Below are positions 18,743 through 28,852 of a stretch of DNA of 64,000 nucleotides, in pieces. How positions within the stretch are numbered: the first letter of the stretch is position 1; every line of letters begins with the position of its first letter. The notes beneath the pieces were generated by a model. It did not search any database, was not told the DNA's origin, and was given only the letters and a program-made list of their open reading frames with translations. The translations under genes were made by a program, and so were the position numbers. Source of the DNA: Actinobacillus suis ATCC 33415 (GTDB lineage Bacteria; Pseudomonadota; Gammaproteobacteria; Enterobacterales; Pasteurellaceae). The stretch is taken from assembly GCF_000739435.1 (NCBI RefSeq), contig NZ_CP009159.1, forward strand, positions 1,302,001 to 1,366,000, read 5' to 3'.

Positions 18743-21187
18743 TTATGCCGATTTATCGTCCGCTTTCTCAAGCTCTTCCGCTTTTTCCATTGCACCTTGA
18801 ATAGTGAGCTGGATTTCCACCGAAATCAACGTTCTGAGCATTTCCTCCGCTTCCATGACTTTCGCAATAACCGCATTGCCTTGTTCATCAAAATAACCTT
18901 GCGCTTTTAAACTTGCACTAAAGGTTGAGAAAATCGCCTTATCAAAAAACTCAGGTGCATTGATACCATGCAGAATCGAAAGACGTTGTGCGATAGAACG
19001 GCTTTCTTTTTCTAACGCATTACGACTTATTTCCGGTTGCTCCAACAAGACACTTAAGCTGATGTAGTAACGTTGTAAAATTTCACGCACACCTGCCGCA
19101 TGAAGCTGTAATGCACGTACACGAGAACGATTAATTTTTAATACATCACTTTCGTATTTAATAATTTGCTGACGAGCAAACTCGGTTAAAATCAGTTCAA
19201 CTTGCTGACGAACTTTGCTTTCATCAAAGTGAAGGAATAACTCAGCTTTTAAGAACGGGTAAATATGACTTACCGTTTTCATAATCAGATCTTTGGATAC
19301 CGATTCGTGGTGTAAGACGATACTTGCAACCAATGATGGCAACACAAACAGATGCTGAATATTATTACGGTAATAAGTCATCAATACCGCTGATTCACGA
19401 TCTAAGCGAATCATTTCACCAAAATTATCTTTCTCACTCACCACGCCGGAACGAGGTAACGTAAGCACATGCTGTAACATTTCTTCCGCAGATTCTTTCG
19501 GAATAGTGATATCCGCCGAATAAGGTACGTTTTTAAATAATTGTAGGTAGCTATCTACTTGTTCAATTAATTGTTCGCTTGCTAAGGCTCGCTGACGAGA
19601 AGCTAACAATACTGAGCCGATCAAGTTTTTCGCATTCACTGCCGCTGCATTATTAATATTCACCATCACTTGCTGAGCCACGGCATCAACCGCCTCATTT
19701 AGCCATTTCGGACGCACATCTTCAGAAGGCGGTTCTTTCCATTCAGGGAAATGCTGATTCAAGTAATTGTTTACTTGAATAGGTTCCCCGAAATTCACAT
19801 AGCCCTGCCCTAAATTACGTAATTTTTTAATCACACGTAACACTAAGCCAGCATTTTCTTTTTCTTTCTCCGCACCTCGCAATTCTTTTGCATAAGTATC
19901 TACTTCAAGCACGTGTTCATAGCCGATATAAACCGGTACAATACTAATCGGGCGAGTTAAACCACGTTGTAATGCTTGTAATGTCATCGACATCATACCG
20001 GTTTTCGGCTCAAGTAAGCGTCCGGTACGAGAACGACCACCCTCAATAAAATATTCCACCGAATAGCCTCGATAAAATAGCTCCGCCAAATACTCACGGA
20101 AAATCGTTGAATATAAGCGATTGCCTTTAAATGTACGGCGAATAAAGAATGCCCCACCACGGCGGAAAAACGGCCCTGCCGGCCAGAAATTTAAGTTAAT
20201 ACCTGCAGCAATATGCGGTGGTACTAAACCTTGATGGTACAAAATGTATGATAATAATAAGTAGTCCATATGACTACGATGGCACGGTACATAAACAATC
20301 TCATGCCCTTCTAAAGCAAGCTTACGCACACGATCCGCATTTTGTACACTGATACCTTGGTACAACTTATTCCATAACCAACTTAGCACTCGATCCGCCA
20401 TACGTAGCGTCTCGTGGCTCACATCGGCTGCAATCTCATCCAAGATTTTTTCCGCTTCTTGCTGCGCTTTTTCTTTGGAAATCTTTTTCGATTTTGCTTC
20501 GTCTTCAATCGCCTGCACAATAGCCGGCAATTGGATCAGTTTATTAAACATCGCTTGACGATCAGGCAAACGCGGTCCCATTGCCGAATAACGCTGTTTA
20601 GCAAAATGCATTTTTGCCACTCGAGCCAGCTTTTGTGCCAATCCTTCTTCCGCACCATGCTCGGTCACCATATAACGTAAAGATAATGCTTGAGAAAAAC
20701 GCACAAAATTATCTCGACCAAACCAGATCATGGCAATAATGCGTTGAAAAGTACTCATAAAACGCAGAGATGGTGCTTTTTCTTTACCTGGTGAGCGCCC
20801 CCATAACACAGATACCGGTACTAGCTGCACATCTAAACTTTCATCCGTTCGGTGTAAATCCAGATAACGATAGAAGAGAGATTCAGTCTCGCTTTTAGCT
20901 CCTTTCGATTTAAAAAAACGACGACCTTCATCTAAAAAGACATAACGAGGTAAGGACTGACCGTTAATCTCATTAGTTTGTAATGGATCAGGTAAATTCA
21001 GTACTTGGCAATTCTTTTGTAGAATTAATAAATCCGTTTGGGACGTATAAGGTAATACGTAAATAATAGGTTGTGATAGATTTAATGATAGTTCGTTCAC
21101 CGGATCGGTAGGAATAGAACGAGACTTAACTAACAACGAAAGCGGAACATTCAACACTTTCCGATAAAAATTTAAGAGGCTAGACAT
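18743..21187 (-). CDS. plsB: Glycerol-3-phosphate acyltransferase PlsB
   Basis: Membrane-associated enzyme that acylates sn-glycerol-3-phosphate at position 1, the first step of phospholipid synthesis. The 814-residue protein (E. coli about 807) has the catalytic HX4D motif HRSHMD with H303 and D308, the glycerol-phosphate-binding [11 protein letters not shown] further on, and the family N-terminus ([19 protein letters not shown]). It is divergent from lexA across about 160 bases, as in many gammaproteobacteria. Nothing odd. Confidence 0.95.
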   Translation of the reverse strand: MSSLLNFYRKVLNVPLSLLVKSRSIPTDPVNELSLNLSQPIIYVLPYTSQTDLLILQKNCQVLNLPDPLQTNEINGQSLPRYVFLDEGRRFFKSKGAKSETESLFYRYLDLHRTDESLDVQLVPVSVLWGRSPGKEKAPSLRFMSTFQRIIAMIWFGRDNFVRFSQALSLRYMVTEHGAEEGLAQKLARVAKMHFAKQRYSAMGPRLPDRQAMFNKLIQLPAIVQAIEDEAKSKKISKEKAQQEAEKILDEIAADVSHETLRMADRVLSWLWNKLYQGISVQNADRVRKLALEGHEIVYVPCHRSHMDYLLLSYILYHQGLVPPHIAAGINLNFWPAGPFFRRGGAFFIRRTFKGNRLYSTIFREYLAELFYRGYSVEYFIEGGRSRTGRLLEPKTGMMSMTLQALQRGLTRPISIVPVYIGYEHVLEVDTYAKELRGAEKEKENAGLVLRVIKKLRNLGQGYVNFGEPIQVNNYLNQHFPEWKEPPSEDVRPKWLNEAVDAVAQQVMVNINNAAAVNAKNLIGSVLLASRQRALASEQLIEQVDSYLQLFKNVPYSADITIPKESAEEMLQHVLTLPRSGVVSEKDNFGEMIRLDRESAVLMTYYRNNIQHLFVLPSLVASIVLHHESVSKDLIMKTVSHIYPFLKAELFLHFDESKVRQQVELILTEFARQQIIKYESDVLKINRSRVRALQLHAAGVREILQRYYISLSVLLEQPEISRNALEKESRSIAQRLSILHGINAPEFFDKAIFSTFSASLKAQGYFDEQGNAVIAKVMEAEEMLRTLISVEIQLTIQGAMEKAEELEKADDKSA

Positions 21188-21297
21188 TTTAATATCCTTA
21201 ATTGTTATGGTTTATGCCATCTATATGTATACGAAATATAGTCTATCATAAATTTGTCAGAATTTTCTGAATTTATCTAGTTACAAATAAAAAATTA

Positions 21298-21335
21298 CTG
21301 TATATAATGACACAAATTTCTGTATATAAAGACAG
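21298..21335 (+). promoter_or_regulatory. Tandem LexA (SOS) boxes of lexA
   Basis: CTGTATATAATGACAC (21298-21313, one mismatch) and CTGTATATAAAGACAG (21320-21335, perfect CTGT-N8-ACAG) lie 22 bases apart. They end 10 bases before the lexA start, as expected for autorepression. Confidence 0.88.
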
Positions 21336-21345
21336 TGAGGAAAAA

Positions 21346-21981
21346 ATGTCACGTAAACACTTAACTGCTCGTCAGCAAGAAATCTTTGATTTTGTCAAAC
21401 ACCATATTGAAACCACCGGTATGCCGCCAACACGAGTGGAAATTGCCAGAGAAATCGGTTTTAAATCACCTAATGCGGCAGAAGAACATTTAAAAGCACT
21501 GGCTCGTAAAGGTTATATTGAAATGCTTTCAGGTACTTCGCGCGGTATCCGTATCTTAGTAAATAACGAAACTGAAGAAGCAGCCAATGATGACGGCTTA
21601 CCTCTAATTGGAAAAGTAGCAGCGGGTACGCCGATTATGGCGATTGAACACGTTGAGAGCCATTATCCGGTAAACGGTGCTATGTTTAATCCGAATGCAG
21701 ATTACTTACTTAAGGTAAATGGTAATTCAATGGAAAAAATTGGCATTTTAGATGGTGATTTACTTGCCGTACATAAAACAAACTTTGCGCGTAACGGTCA
21801 GGTTGTTGTCGCACGTGTTGATGATGAAGTTACCGTAAAACGTTTAGAGAAAAAAGGTGATCTTATTTATCTTCATCCTGAAAATGATGAATTAGAGCCA
21901 ATTATTGTTGATCCTCGTATTGAATATATCGAAATTGAAGGGATTGCCGTTGGTGTGATTCGTAATAACGCTTGGATGTAA
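21346..21981 (+). CDS. lexA: SOS repressor LexA
   Basis: Repressor of the DNA damage regulon that cleaves itself when RecA is activated. The 211-residue protein has an N-terminal winged helix ([13 protein letters not shown]), the A93-G94 cleavage site in VAAGTP, and the catalytic serine-lysine pair S128 (GNSM) and K165 (VTVKRL). I chose the ATG at 21346 because GAGGAAAAA is directly upstream and the protein then starts [11 protein letters not shown]. An in-frame ATG 39 bases earlier lies within the operators. Two SOS boxes show autoregulation. A 9-base-pair hairpin (21990-22021) follows the gene. Confidence 0.96.
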   Translation: MSRKHLTARQQEIFDFVKHHIETTGMPPTRVEIAREIGFKSPNAAEEHLKALARKGYIEMLSGTSRGIRILVNNETEEAANDDGLPLIGKVAAGTPIMAIEHVESHYPVNGAMFNPNADYLLKVNGNSMEKIGILDGDLLAVHKTNFARNGQVVVARVDDEVTVKRLEKKGDLIYLHPENDELEPIIVDPRIEYIEIEGIAVGVIRNNAWM

Positions 21982-21989
21982 TCTCAACA

Positions 21990-22021
21990 TTAGGAGAATA
22001 TGCGATAAGCGGTTCTCCTAA
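21990..22021. repeat. Perfect inverted repeat between lexA and mutH
   Basis: TTAGGAGAA (21990-21998) and TTCTCCTAA (22013-22021) enclose a degenerate uptake signal (ATAAGCGGTT). No T run follows, so it may be an imperfect terminator or a leader structure for mutH, which has no visible Shine-Dalgarno sequence. Confidence 0.5.
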
Positions 22022-22038
22022 ATCATTATCATACGCTT

Positions 22039-22719
22039 ATGCAACTTTCCACCTTTTCACATTCCGAAGCAGAATTACTTGAAAAAGCAAACTGGCTCGC
22101 TGGTTTTACGCTAGGAGAAATCGCACAACAATTAAATGTAGCTGTTCCGCCGGATCTTCGCCGAGACAAAGGTTGGGTCGGACAATTAATCGAAACAGCT
22201 TTAGGTGCCAAAGCCGGCAGCAAACCAGAACAAGATTTTGCACATTTAGGGATTGAACTCAAAACTATTCCTATTAATCATAAAGGTTTTCCACTTGAAA
22301 CTACTTTTGTGAGTTTAGCGCCTTTGACGCAAAATACTGGTATTACTTGGCAGACCTCGCACGTTCGCCATAAATTACAAAAAGTGTTATGGATTCCGGT
22401 GCAAGGAGAAAGACAAATTCCGGTTGCAGCACGCCATATCGGACAACCTATTTTATGGACACCTTCATTTGAACAAGAACAACAGTTGAAAAATGACTGG
22501 GAAGAATTAATGGAATACATTATTTTTGGGCGTTTAAATGAGATTAATGCCACGCTTGGTGAAGTCATGCAATTACGTCCTAAAGGTCGAAACAGTCGTT
22601 CACTCACAATGGCAATTAATCAGCAAGGTGAACGAGTCCAATCTTTACCATTAGGCTTTTATTTACGTAAACAATTTACCGCCGAAATTTTACAGAATTT
22701 TTTACGTTCTCCTCTTTAA
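22039..22719 (+). CDS. mutH: Mismatch repair endonuclease MutH
   Basis: Nicks the unmethylated strand at hemimethylated GATC sites when activated by MutS and MutL. The 226-residue protein has the type II endonuclease core D66, E73 and K75 in [10 protein letters not shown], plus E52 in the preceding helix ([12 protein letters not shown]). The following gene is ygdQ, the same neighbour as in E. coli. The start codon has no clear ribosome site. It implies Dam-directed mismatch repair in this organism. Confidence 0.94.
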   Translation: MQLSTFSHSEAELLEKANWLAGFTLGEIAQQLNVAVPPDLRRDKGWVGQLIETALGAKAGSKPEQDFAHLGIELKTIPINHKGFPLETTFVSLAPLTQNTGITWQTSHVRHKLQKVLWIPVQGERQIPVAARHIGQPILWTPSFEQEQQLKNDWEELMEYIIFGRLNEINATLGEVMQLRPKGRNSRSLTMAINQQGERVQSLPLGFYLRKQFTAEILQNFLRSPL

Positions 22720-22804
22720 TTTTTATGCGACTCTCGCTATGATTAGCGCCTTTTAAATTATAGGTAATAACCTATTAAATCGTTTTCTTTTAAAAGGATA
22801 TTTT

Positions 22805-23536
22805 ATGTTTGATTGGATTGCAAATCCCGAAGCGTGGGTCGCACTCTTAACCCTTACTGGGCTTGAAATCGTATTAGGGATTGATAACATTATTGTTATC
22901 AGTATTTTAGTTTCACGCCTCCCGATTCATCAACGCCAATCAGCTCGTATTATTGGTTTAGCATTAGCAATGGGAACACGTATCCTGCTATTACTTTCCC
23001 TTGCTTGGATGATGAAATTAGTCGATCCGCTTTTCTCAATTGCGGGTATGCCGATTTCCGGTCGTGATTTAATTCTTTTACTCGGTGGTATTTTCCTTAT
23101 TGTGAAAAGTGCGATGGAATTGAAAGAATCAATTGCAGGCGAATCACACGAAGAAAAAGAAAATTCGAGTAAAAAAGCCAGCTTTTTGATGATTTTAGTT
23201 CAAATTGCTATTTTTGACGTCGTCTTCTCGCTTGATTCAGTAATTACAGCCGTCGCAATGGCAGATGATATTCCGGTGATGGTTATCGCAATCATTATTG
23301 CGGTAGCGGTGATGATGCTTGCAGCAAAATCAATCGGTGATTTCGTAGATAATAACCCAACCATTAAAAACCTTGCATTAGCATTCTTAATTTTAATTGG
23401 TGTGGTATTAGTCGGAGAAGGCTTTAATATCCATATTCCAAAATCAGCAGTTTACACCGCAATGGGCTTCTCTGTTATTGTGGAATTACTCAATATTAAA
23501 ATGCGTAAAAATCAAGAAAAACACGCTAAAGCATAA
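22805..23536 (+). CDS. ygdQ: TerC-family integral membrane protein (YgdQ-like)
   Basis: Inner-membrane protein of the TerC/Alx/YgdQ family, some members of which export manganese. Its own substrate is not established. The 243-residue protein has seven or so membrane segments and the paired acidic signatures EIVLGIDNI (near residue 20) and DVVFSLDSV (near 140), both typical of TerC transporters. A charged loop (EESHEEKENSSKK-like, about 110-125) separates the halves. GGATAT lies just before the ATG. It follows mutH as in E. coli. The leader is short and shows no manganese riboswitch. Confidence 0.85.
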   Translation: MFDWIANPEAWVALLTLTGLEIVLGIDNIIVISILVSRLPIHQRQSARIIGLALAMGTRILLLLSLAWMMKLVDPLFSIAGMPISGRDLILLLGGIFLIVKSAMELKESIAGESHEEKENSSKKASFLMILVQIAIFDVVFSLDSVITAVAMADDIPVMVIAIIIAVAVMMLAAKSIGDFVDNNPTIKNLALAFLILIGVVLVGEGFNIHIPKSAVYTAMGFSVIVELLNIKMRKNQEKHAKA

Positions 23537-23543
23537 TAAATCG

Positions 23544-23571
23544 GCCCTTGATGAAAATCAGGGGCTTTTTT
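23544..23571 (+). terminator. Terminator after ygdQ
   Basis: GCCCTTGAT pairs with ATCAGGGGC (one G-U pair), loop GAAA, then six T. Confidence 0.85.
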
Positions 23572-23650
23572 AATGTAAAATAGCGCATCCTTATTCTATT
23601 GCAAGCGGTCGATTTTTCCTCCAACTTTGCAATTACATTTTCGATAAATT

Positions 23651-24688
23651 ATGTTACTGATTGATATAAAAGATAAAGAACTCAGCCAAGAAGAGGTTGA
23701 AATCCTTGAACATCCTCTCGTATCTGGCTTGATTTTATTTAGCCGTAATTTTCACGATAAAGCACAACTGGAAGCCTTAGTGAAATCGATTCGCCAACGA
23801 GTAAAAAAACCGTTATTGATTACTGTTGATCAAGAAGGTGGTCGAGTGCAGCGTTTCCGTGAAGGCTTTACTAAATTACCGGCAATGCAAGCGTTTCATA
23901 CACTTGCAAAAAATCCGCAAGAATCAACCGCTTTAGCCCAACAAACCGGTTGGTTAATGGCCGCTGAAATGTTCGCCTTAGATATTGATTTAAGTTTTGC
24001 ACCAGTCTTAGATTTAGGTCATCAATGTAAAGCCATTGGCGATCGTTCGTTTGGCGAAAATCCGGATATGATTCTGCCGATAGCTGAAGCGTTTATTGAC
24101 GGCATGAGAGAAATGGGAATGGCGACGACCGGTAAACATTTCCCCGGTCACGGACATGTATTAGCCGATTCACATCTAGAAACACCTTTTGATGATCGCC
24201 TGAAAGAATTAATTTTCAACCATGATATTTTGCCGTTTAAACAATTGATCTCAAAAGGTAAATTGTCAGCAATTATGCCGGCTCATGTTATTTATACACA
24301 ATGTGATAGCCAACCGGCAAGCGGTTCGGAATATTGGTTAAAGCAAGTATTACGTAGTCAGCTTAATTTTAACGGTGTGATATTTTCCGATGACTTAGGT
24401 ATGAAAGGTGCCGGTTTTATGGGTAATTTTGTCGAAAGATCGGAGAAAGCAATTCACGCAGGTTGTGATTTACTACTACTCTGTAATGAGCCAGAAGGTG
24501 TTATTCAAGTGTTGGACGGTTTAAAATATCAACCAAGCAAAGCCCAAACTGAACGTCATATTTCCTTGATGAAACGTAAAACAGTAAGCTGGAACGAGCT
24601 TGAAGCAAGTCCTCGTTATCAGCAAGCACAGCAACGCTTAACCGCATTACAAAACGAATGGCTTGAATATAAAGCACAACATTGCTAA
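23651..24688 (+). CDS. nagZ: Beta-N-acetylglucosaminidase NagZ
   Basis: Cytoplasmic glycoside hydrolase family 3 enzyme of peptidoglycan recycling; it removes GlcNAc from anhydro-muropeptides. The 345-residue protein has the family 3 signature KHFPGHG followed by ADSH, whose histidine-aspartate dyad is characteristic of NagZ, and the nucleophile aspartate in [10 protein letters not shown]. An Apl-type uptake-like sequence precedes the gene. A perfect 11-base-pair hairpin (24702-24728) follows it. Confidence 0.93.
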   Translation: MLLIDIKDKELSQEEVEILEHPLVSGLILFSRNFHDKAQLEALVKSIRQRVKKPLLITVDQEGGRVQRFREGFTKLPAMQAFHTLAKNPQESTALAQQTGWLMAAEMFALDIDLSFAPVLDLGHQCKAIGDRSFGENPDMILPIAEAFIDGMREMGMATTGKHFPGHGHVLADSHLETPFDDRLKELIFNHDILPFKQLISKGKLSAIMPAHVIYTQCDSQPASGSEYWLKQVLRSQLNFNGVIFSDDLGMKGAGFMGNFVERSEKAIHAGCDLLLLCNEPEGVIQVLDGLKYQPSKAQTERHISLMKRKTVSWNELEASPRYQQAQQRLTALQNEWLEYKAQHC

Positions 24689-24701
24689 TCAATGAGTTAT
24701 C

Positions 24702-24728
24702 TTAGGGCATAAATCCGTTATGCCCTAA
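24702..24728. terminator. Hairpin between nagZ and rlmC
   Basis: TTAGGGCATAA (24702-24712) pairs perfectly with TTATGCCCTAA (24718-24728), loop ATCCG. No T tract follows on either side, so termination efficiency is uncertain. Confidence 0.5.
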
Positions 24729-24763
24729 CAAACTACTAAAAATATCCCTATTCTTTTAACAAA

Positions 24764-25936
24764 ATGATATTAAATTGCCCACATTTCCAACAGCAACACT
24801 GTGTTTCATGCCAATGGTTAGAAAAGCCATATTCTACACAGCTTATAAATAAAGAAGCTGATCTTAAGCGGTTAATTTCGCCTTTTATTTTGCAAAAATT
24901 CACTGAAATCTTACCGCCTGTTCAATCTTCACAAAAACAGTTTCGCAATAAAGCGAAAATGGTGGTCTCCGGCAGTGTCGAGCGCCCGATTTTAGGGATT
25001 TTAAAAGATCAAACCGATCCGCAAAGTGGTATTGATCTGTGTGATTGTCCACTCTATCCGACTGAATTTGAAGCACTTTTCCCGATTCTTAAAGATTTTA
25101 TTGCCCGAGCCGGGCTTGTACCTTATAACATCTCAAAAAAGAAAGGCGAGTTGAAATATATCCTGCTGACCCAAAGCCAATATAACCAATCCGTTATGTT
25201 GCGTTTTGTGCTAAGAAGTGAGCAAAAACGACCGCTTGTTGAGCGTGAATTGCCAAATTTATTAGCTAAGCTGCCGAAAGATTCTGTGGTCAGTTTAAAT
25301 ATCCAGCCACAACACGCTGCAATTTTAGAAGGTGAAACCGAAATTTTCCTCACCGAAAAAACCACGATTGAAGAAAATTTTAACGGCATTCCGTTATTTA
25401 TTCGTCCACAGGGCTTTTTCCAAACTAATCCGAATGTTGCAAGTCAGCTTTATGCTACTGCGCAAAATTGGATAAAAGAGCTGTCGATTCAGCAATTTTG
25501 GGATCTGTTCTGCGGTGTCGGAGGCTTTGGTTTACATTGTGCAAAAGCGCTACAAGAGAAGAATGAAAATGTACAATTAACCGGTATTGAGATTTCAGCT
25601 TCTGCAATTGCCAGTGCCACGAAATCCGCCGAGCAATTACAACTTAAAAATATTACATTCGCTTCGCTTGACTCGGCACAATTTGCACTGAACGAGAAAG
25701 GTGCAACCCCGGATCTTGTGATAGTGAATCCGCCTCGCCGTGGTATTGGAAAACCGCTTGCGGAGTTTTTAAACCAATTGGGTACACCTTATTTAATTTA
25801 TTCAAGCTGTAATGCCCAGACGATGGCGAAAGATTTTGAAGCATTGAGCAATTACTCACTCCAAAAGGTGCAATTATTCGATATGTTTCCGCATACTTCA
25901 CATTACGAAGTACTTACTTTTCTTATAAAAAAATAA
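24764..25936 (+). CDS. rlmC: 23S rRNA (uracil-747-C5)-methyltransferase RlmC
   Basis: SAM- and iron-sulfur-dependent enzyme that makes m5U747 in 23S rRNA (formerly RumB). The 390-residue protein has N-terminal cluster cysteines in [12 protein letters not shown] and CDCP near residue 90, the SAM-binding [12 protein letters not shown], the NPPRRGIG motif, and the catalytic cysteine in YSSCNAQT near the end. It lacks an N-terminal TRAM domain, which separates RlmC from RlmD. No strong ribosome site is seen before the ATG. Confidence 0.9.
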   Translation: MILNCPHFQQQHCVSCQWLEKPYSTQLINKEADLKRLISPFILQKFTEILPPVQSSQKQFRNKAKMVVSGSVERPILGILKDQTDPQSGIDLCDCPLYPTEFEALFPILKDFIARAGLVPYNISKKKGELKYILLTQSQYNQSVMLRFVLRSEQKRPLVERELPNLLAKLPKDSVVSLNIQPQHAAILEGETEIFLTEKTTIEENFNGIPLFIRPQGFFQTNPNVASQLYATAQNWIKELSIQQFWDLFCGVGGFGLHCAKALQEKNENVQLTGIEISASAIASATKSAEQLQLKNITFASLDSAQFALNEKGATPDLVIVNPPRRGIGKPLAEFLNQLGTPYLIYSSCNAQTMAKDFEALSNYSLQKVQLFDMFPHTSHYEVLTFLIKK

Positions 25937-26048
25937 GCATATCTCCTACCGAAATATTGGTAAGAGTTTATATTTTTAGCAAAATTTAGGTATAATTAGA
26001 TAACTTTAGTTTCATTTATCCGTATTCGATCAAAGAAGCGCTAGATTT

Positions 26049-26064
26049 TGTGAACTAAATCACT
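26049..26064. promoter_or_regulatory. Candidate CRP operator upstream of eno
   Basis: TGTGAACTAAATCACT matches the CRP consensus at nine of ten conserved positions, 83 bases before the eno start. A TATTAT near 26102 is a possible -10 about 45 bases downstream. Confidence 0.5.
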
Positions 26065-26134
26065 TTTTTACAAGACAAAAGCGTAAAATATCTTTACTAT
26101 ATTATTATTCTTTTTTTCATTAACTCTCAATTAG

Positions 26135-27457
<1,323 letters not shown>

Positions 27458-27474
27458 TCTTATTTGATTAGCAA

Positions 27475-27505
27475 AAAATGCCACAGAAATTTCTGTGGCA
27501 TTTTT
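27475..27505 (+). terminator. eno terminator
   Basis: AAATGCCACAGAAA and TTTCTGTGGCATTTTT form a perfect hairpin with a T run. Confidence 0.9.
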
Positions 27506-27554
27506 GCATTCTAAGCTAGTATAAAATAGACAATTAAATCAAAAAGGAAAAACA

Positions 27555-27965
27555 ATGTTATATTCTGTTTTAACTGACCAATTACTTATCGGTCAAGGTT
27601 ATCGTAATGGAGCTCACTCAACAAAGTACGAACACCTTGTGGTAATGTTCGAAGATGATGGCGAAACAGGTTATTTCTATGCGATGGACTTACACCAAAC
27701 AGAAAACCCTGTGGTGGATAGCCTATTTGTTTATAGTAAATCTGATATTGAAGAAAAGACTTTAATGGAACCGCGCCGCTTAGAAATTTGTTGGTCGGAA
27801 GATGGCTATCAAGCCTTTTTACTGATTAATGGCTATCCACATGCAGTCTTTGATTTTAGCCAATTTGTCGGTTATAACCATACAAAATTCCCTCAGCCTG
27901 AATTAGGTAGTATGTGGGTACATAAAGAAACTAATGTCGAATTAGTCGACAAATGGCTAGGATAA
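27555..27965 (+). CDS. Small conserved hypothetical protein (DUF2251-like)
   Basis: A 136-residue soluble acidic protein that I can only place tentatively with the DUF2251 group of Pasteurellaceae proteins. No signal peptide or membrane segment is present. The sequence has alternating strands with aromatic residues (FEDDGETGYFYAMD, LEICWSEDGYQAFLLING) and ends in VDKWLG. AAAAAGGAAAA before the ATG is a good ribosome site. It sits between eno and the twin peptide genes, has its own short upstream space, and shows no link to either neighbour. Function unknown. Confidence 0.75.
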   Translation: MLYSVLTDQLLIGQGYRNGAHSTKYEHLVVMFEDDGETGYFYAMDLHQTENPVVDSLFVYSKSDIEEKTLMEPRRLEICWSEDGYQAFLLINGYPHAVFDFSQFVGYNHTKFPQPELGSMWVHKETNVELVDKWLG

Positions 27966-28009
27966 AATTAGAGGCCGGACTGACCTTATTTATTGTGTAA
28001 TAAATAGAC

Positions 28010-28038
28010 TTGACACTATAGTATGCTCTGTGTACAGT
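28010..28038 (+). promoter_or_regulatory. Promoter of peptide gene copy 1
   Basis: TTGACA (28010-28015), 17 bases, then TACAGT (28033-28038). The first 11 bases, TTGACACTATA, are the same in the copy 2 promoter. Confidence 0.6.
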
Positions 28039-28040
28039 GT

Positions 28041-28091
28041 AAATATCAAACGCACTTTTTGATTCTCATTATCACTGTGAGTTTGATATTT
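28041..28091 (+). promoter_or_regulatory. Hairpin leader with Fur-like core, copy 1
   Basis: AAATATCAAAC (28041-28051) and GTTTGATATTT (28081-28091) are exact reverse complements. They enclose CAC/GTG and TGATTCTCATTATCA (28060-28074), which differs at two positions from the 7-1-7 Fur palindrome TGATAATNATTATCA. It may act as RNA structure, as operator DNA, or both. Confidence 0.6.
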
Positions 28092-28123
28092 GTCTATTTA
28101 CGAAAATTTATTAGGAGTTCATT

Positions 28124-28315
28124 ATGAAAAAATTAGTTCTTGCAACTCTTGCAACTTTTACTTTACTTTCTGCAACAACTAGTACTTTTGCGGCTAACTT
28201 CCCAGGTGCTTGTACCCGTGAATATGATCCAACACCATACATCACAAAAGAAGGTAAATTAGTGTACGCTCCAAACCAATGCATTGCAGATCTCTGGGCT
28301 GAACAAGGCAAATAA
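28124..28315 (+). CDS. Secreted small peptide precursor, copy 1
   Basis: A 63-residue precursor of unknown function. Residues 1-23 are a classical signal peptide (MKK, hydrophobic core, STFA cleavage). The mature product would be 40 residues starting ANFPGACTREYD, with two cysteines (mature positions 7 and 30) that could form one disulfide in the periplasm, and ending AEQGK. TTAGGAG lies ahead of the ATG. The mature part is identical to copy 2, 470 bases downstream, despite eight synonymous codon differences. Its own promoter, hairpin leader and terminator make it an independent unit. I recognise no toxin, bacteriocin or lipoprotein motif. Confidence 0.82.
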   Translation: MKKLVLATLATFTLLSATTSTFAANFPGACTREYDPTPYITKEGKLVYAPNQCIADLWAEQGK

Positions 28316-28484
28316 ATAATATTTTTATCAATAAATAGATTTTAATTTAAAGTGAGTTGAATTCTTTTCATCAAGAATTTAGCTCACTTTTTATTTAACT
28401 AAAGATTACATTCTAGAAGTTTTTTCTAAAATACTGACGTAGAATCCAAGAGAGCTGACAAGTTAAAATGTTCAAATAATACAC
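28316..28484. other. Spacer between the two peptide genes
   Basis: Apart from the copy 1 terminator this AT-rich spacer shows no open reading frame or recognisable site. The duplicated unit resumes at the TTGACA of copy 2. Confidence 0.5.
28349..28392 (+). terminator. Terminator of peptide gene copy 1
   Basis: AAAGTGAGTTGAATTCTT pairs with AAGAATTTAGCTCACTTT through two G-U pairs, then a T run. Confidence 0.8.
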
Positions 28485-28513
28485 TTGACACTATAATCAC
28501 CTCTGCGTAAAAT
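28485..28513 (+). promoter_or_regulatory. Promoter of peptide gene copy 2
   Basis: TTGACA (28485-28490), 17 bases, TAAAAT (28508-28513). The -10 sits in the centre of a perfect palindrome GCGTAAAATTTACGC (28505-28519). Confidence 0.75.
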
Positions 28514-28518
28514 TTACG

Positions 28519-28562
28519 CATCAAATATAGTTATTGATAATAATTATCAAGTTTATATTTGA
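28519..28562 (+). promoter_or_regulatory. Hairpin leader with perfect Fur-type palindrome, copy 2
   Basis: CATCAAATATA (28519-28529) and TATATTTGATG pair, enclosing TGATAATAATTATCA (28535-28549), a perfect match to the 7-1-7 Fur core TGATAATNATTATCA. The stem ends about 35 bases before the start codon. Confidence 0.7.
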
Positions 28563-28596
28563 TGTTTTATGTATAAAAACTTATTAGGAGTTCATT

Positions 28597-28788
28597 ATGA
28601 AAAAATTAGTTCTTGCAACACTTGCAACTGTTACTTTACTTTCAGCAACGACTAGCGCTTATGCGGCTAACTTCCCAGGCGCTTGTACTCGTGAATATGA
28701 TCCAACACCTTACATCACTAAAGAAGGTAAATTGGTATACGCTCCAAACCAATGCATTGCAGACTTATGGGCTGAACAAGGCAAATAA
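28597..28788 (+). CDS. Secreted small peptide precursor, copy 2
   Basis: A 63-residue paralogue of the gene at 28124-28315. The two proteins differ at only three positions (12, 21 and 22), all in the signal peptide; the 40-residue mature peptide is identical. The signal ends SAYA|ANF. The ribosome site TTAGGAGTTCATT is identical in both copies. The leader hairpin differs in sequence but keeps its pairing, and the Fur-type palindrome here is perfect, so iron control is more plausible for this copy. A strong hairpin terminator follows. Function unknown; an iron-responsive secreted peptide is an inference. Confidence 0.82.
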   Translation: MKKLVLATLATVTLLSATTSAYAANFPGACTREYDPTPYITKEGKLVYAPNQCIADLWAEQGK

Positions 28789-28799
28789 TTCGAATTGAT

Positions 28800-28852
28800 A
28801 AACTGCACTTAACTTCACTTTGAGCTCACGTGATTTTAAGTGCAGTTTTTTT
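28800..28852. terminator. Terminator of peptide gene copy 2, convergent with recQ
   Basis: AAACTGCACTTAA (28800-28812) and TTAAGTGCAGTTT (28836-28848) pair perfectly, then a T run that overlaps the recQ stop codon. Confidence 0.82.

Noticed and set aside
22720..22804. Manganese riboswitch before the TerC-family gene
   Set aside because: The leader is only about 85 bases and shows just a short TAGGT/ACCTA hairpin, not the yybP-ykoY architecture.
28613..28798. Second reading frame inside peptide gene copy 2
   Set aside because: It is a shifted frame of the conserved peptide gene with no ribosome site of its own; only the main frame is conserved between copies.
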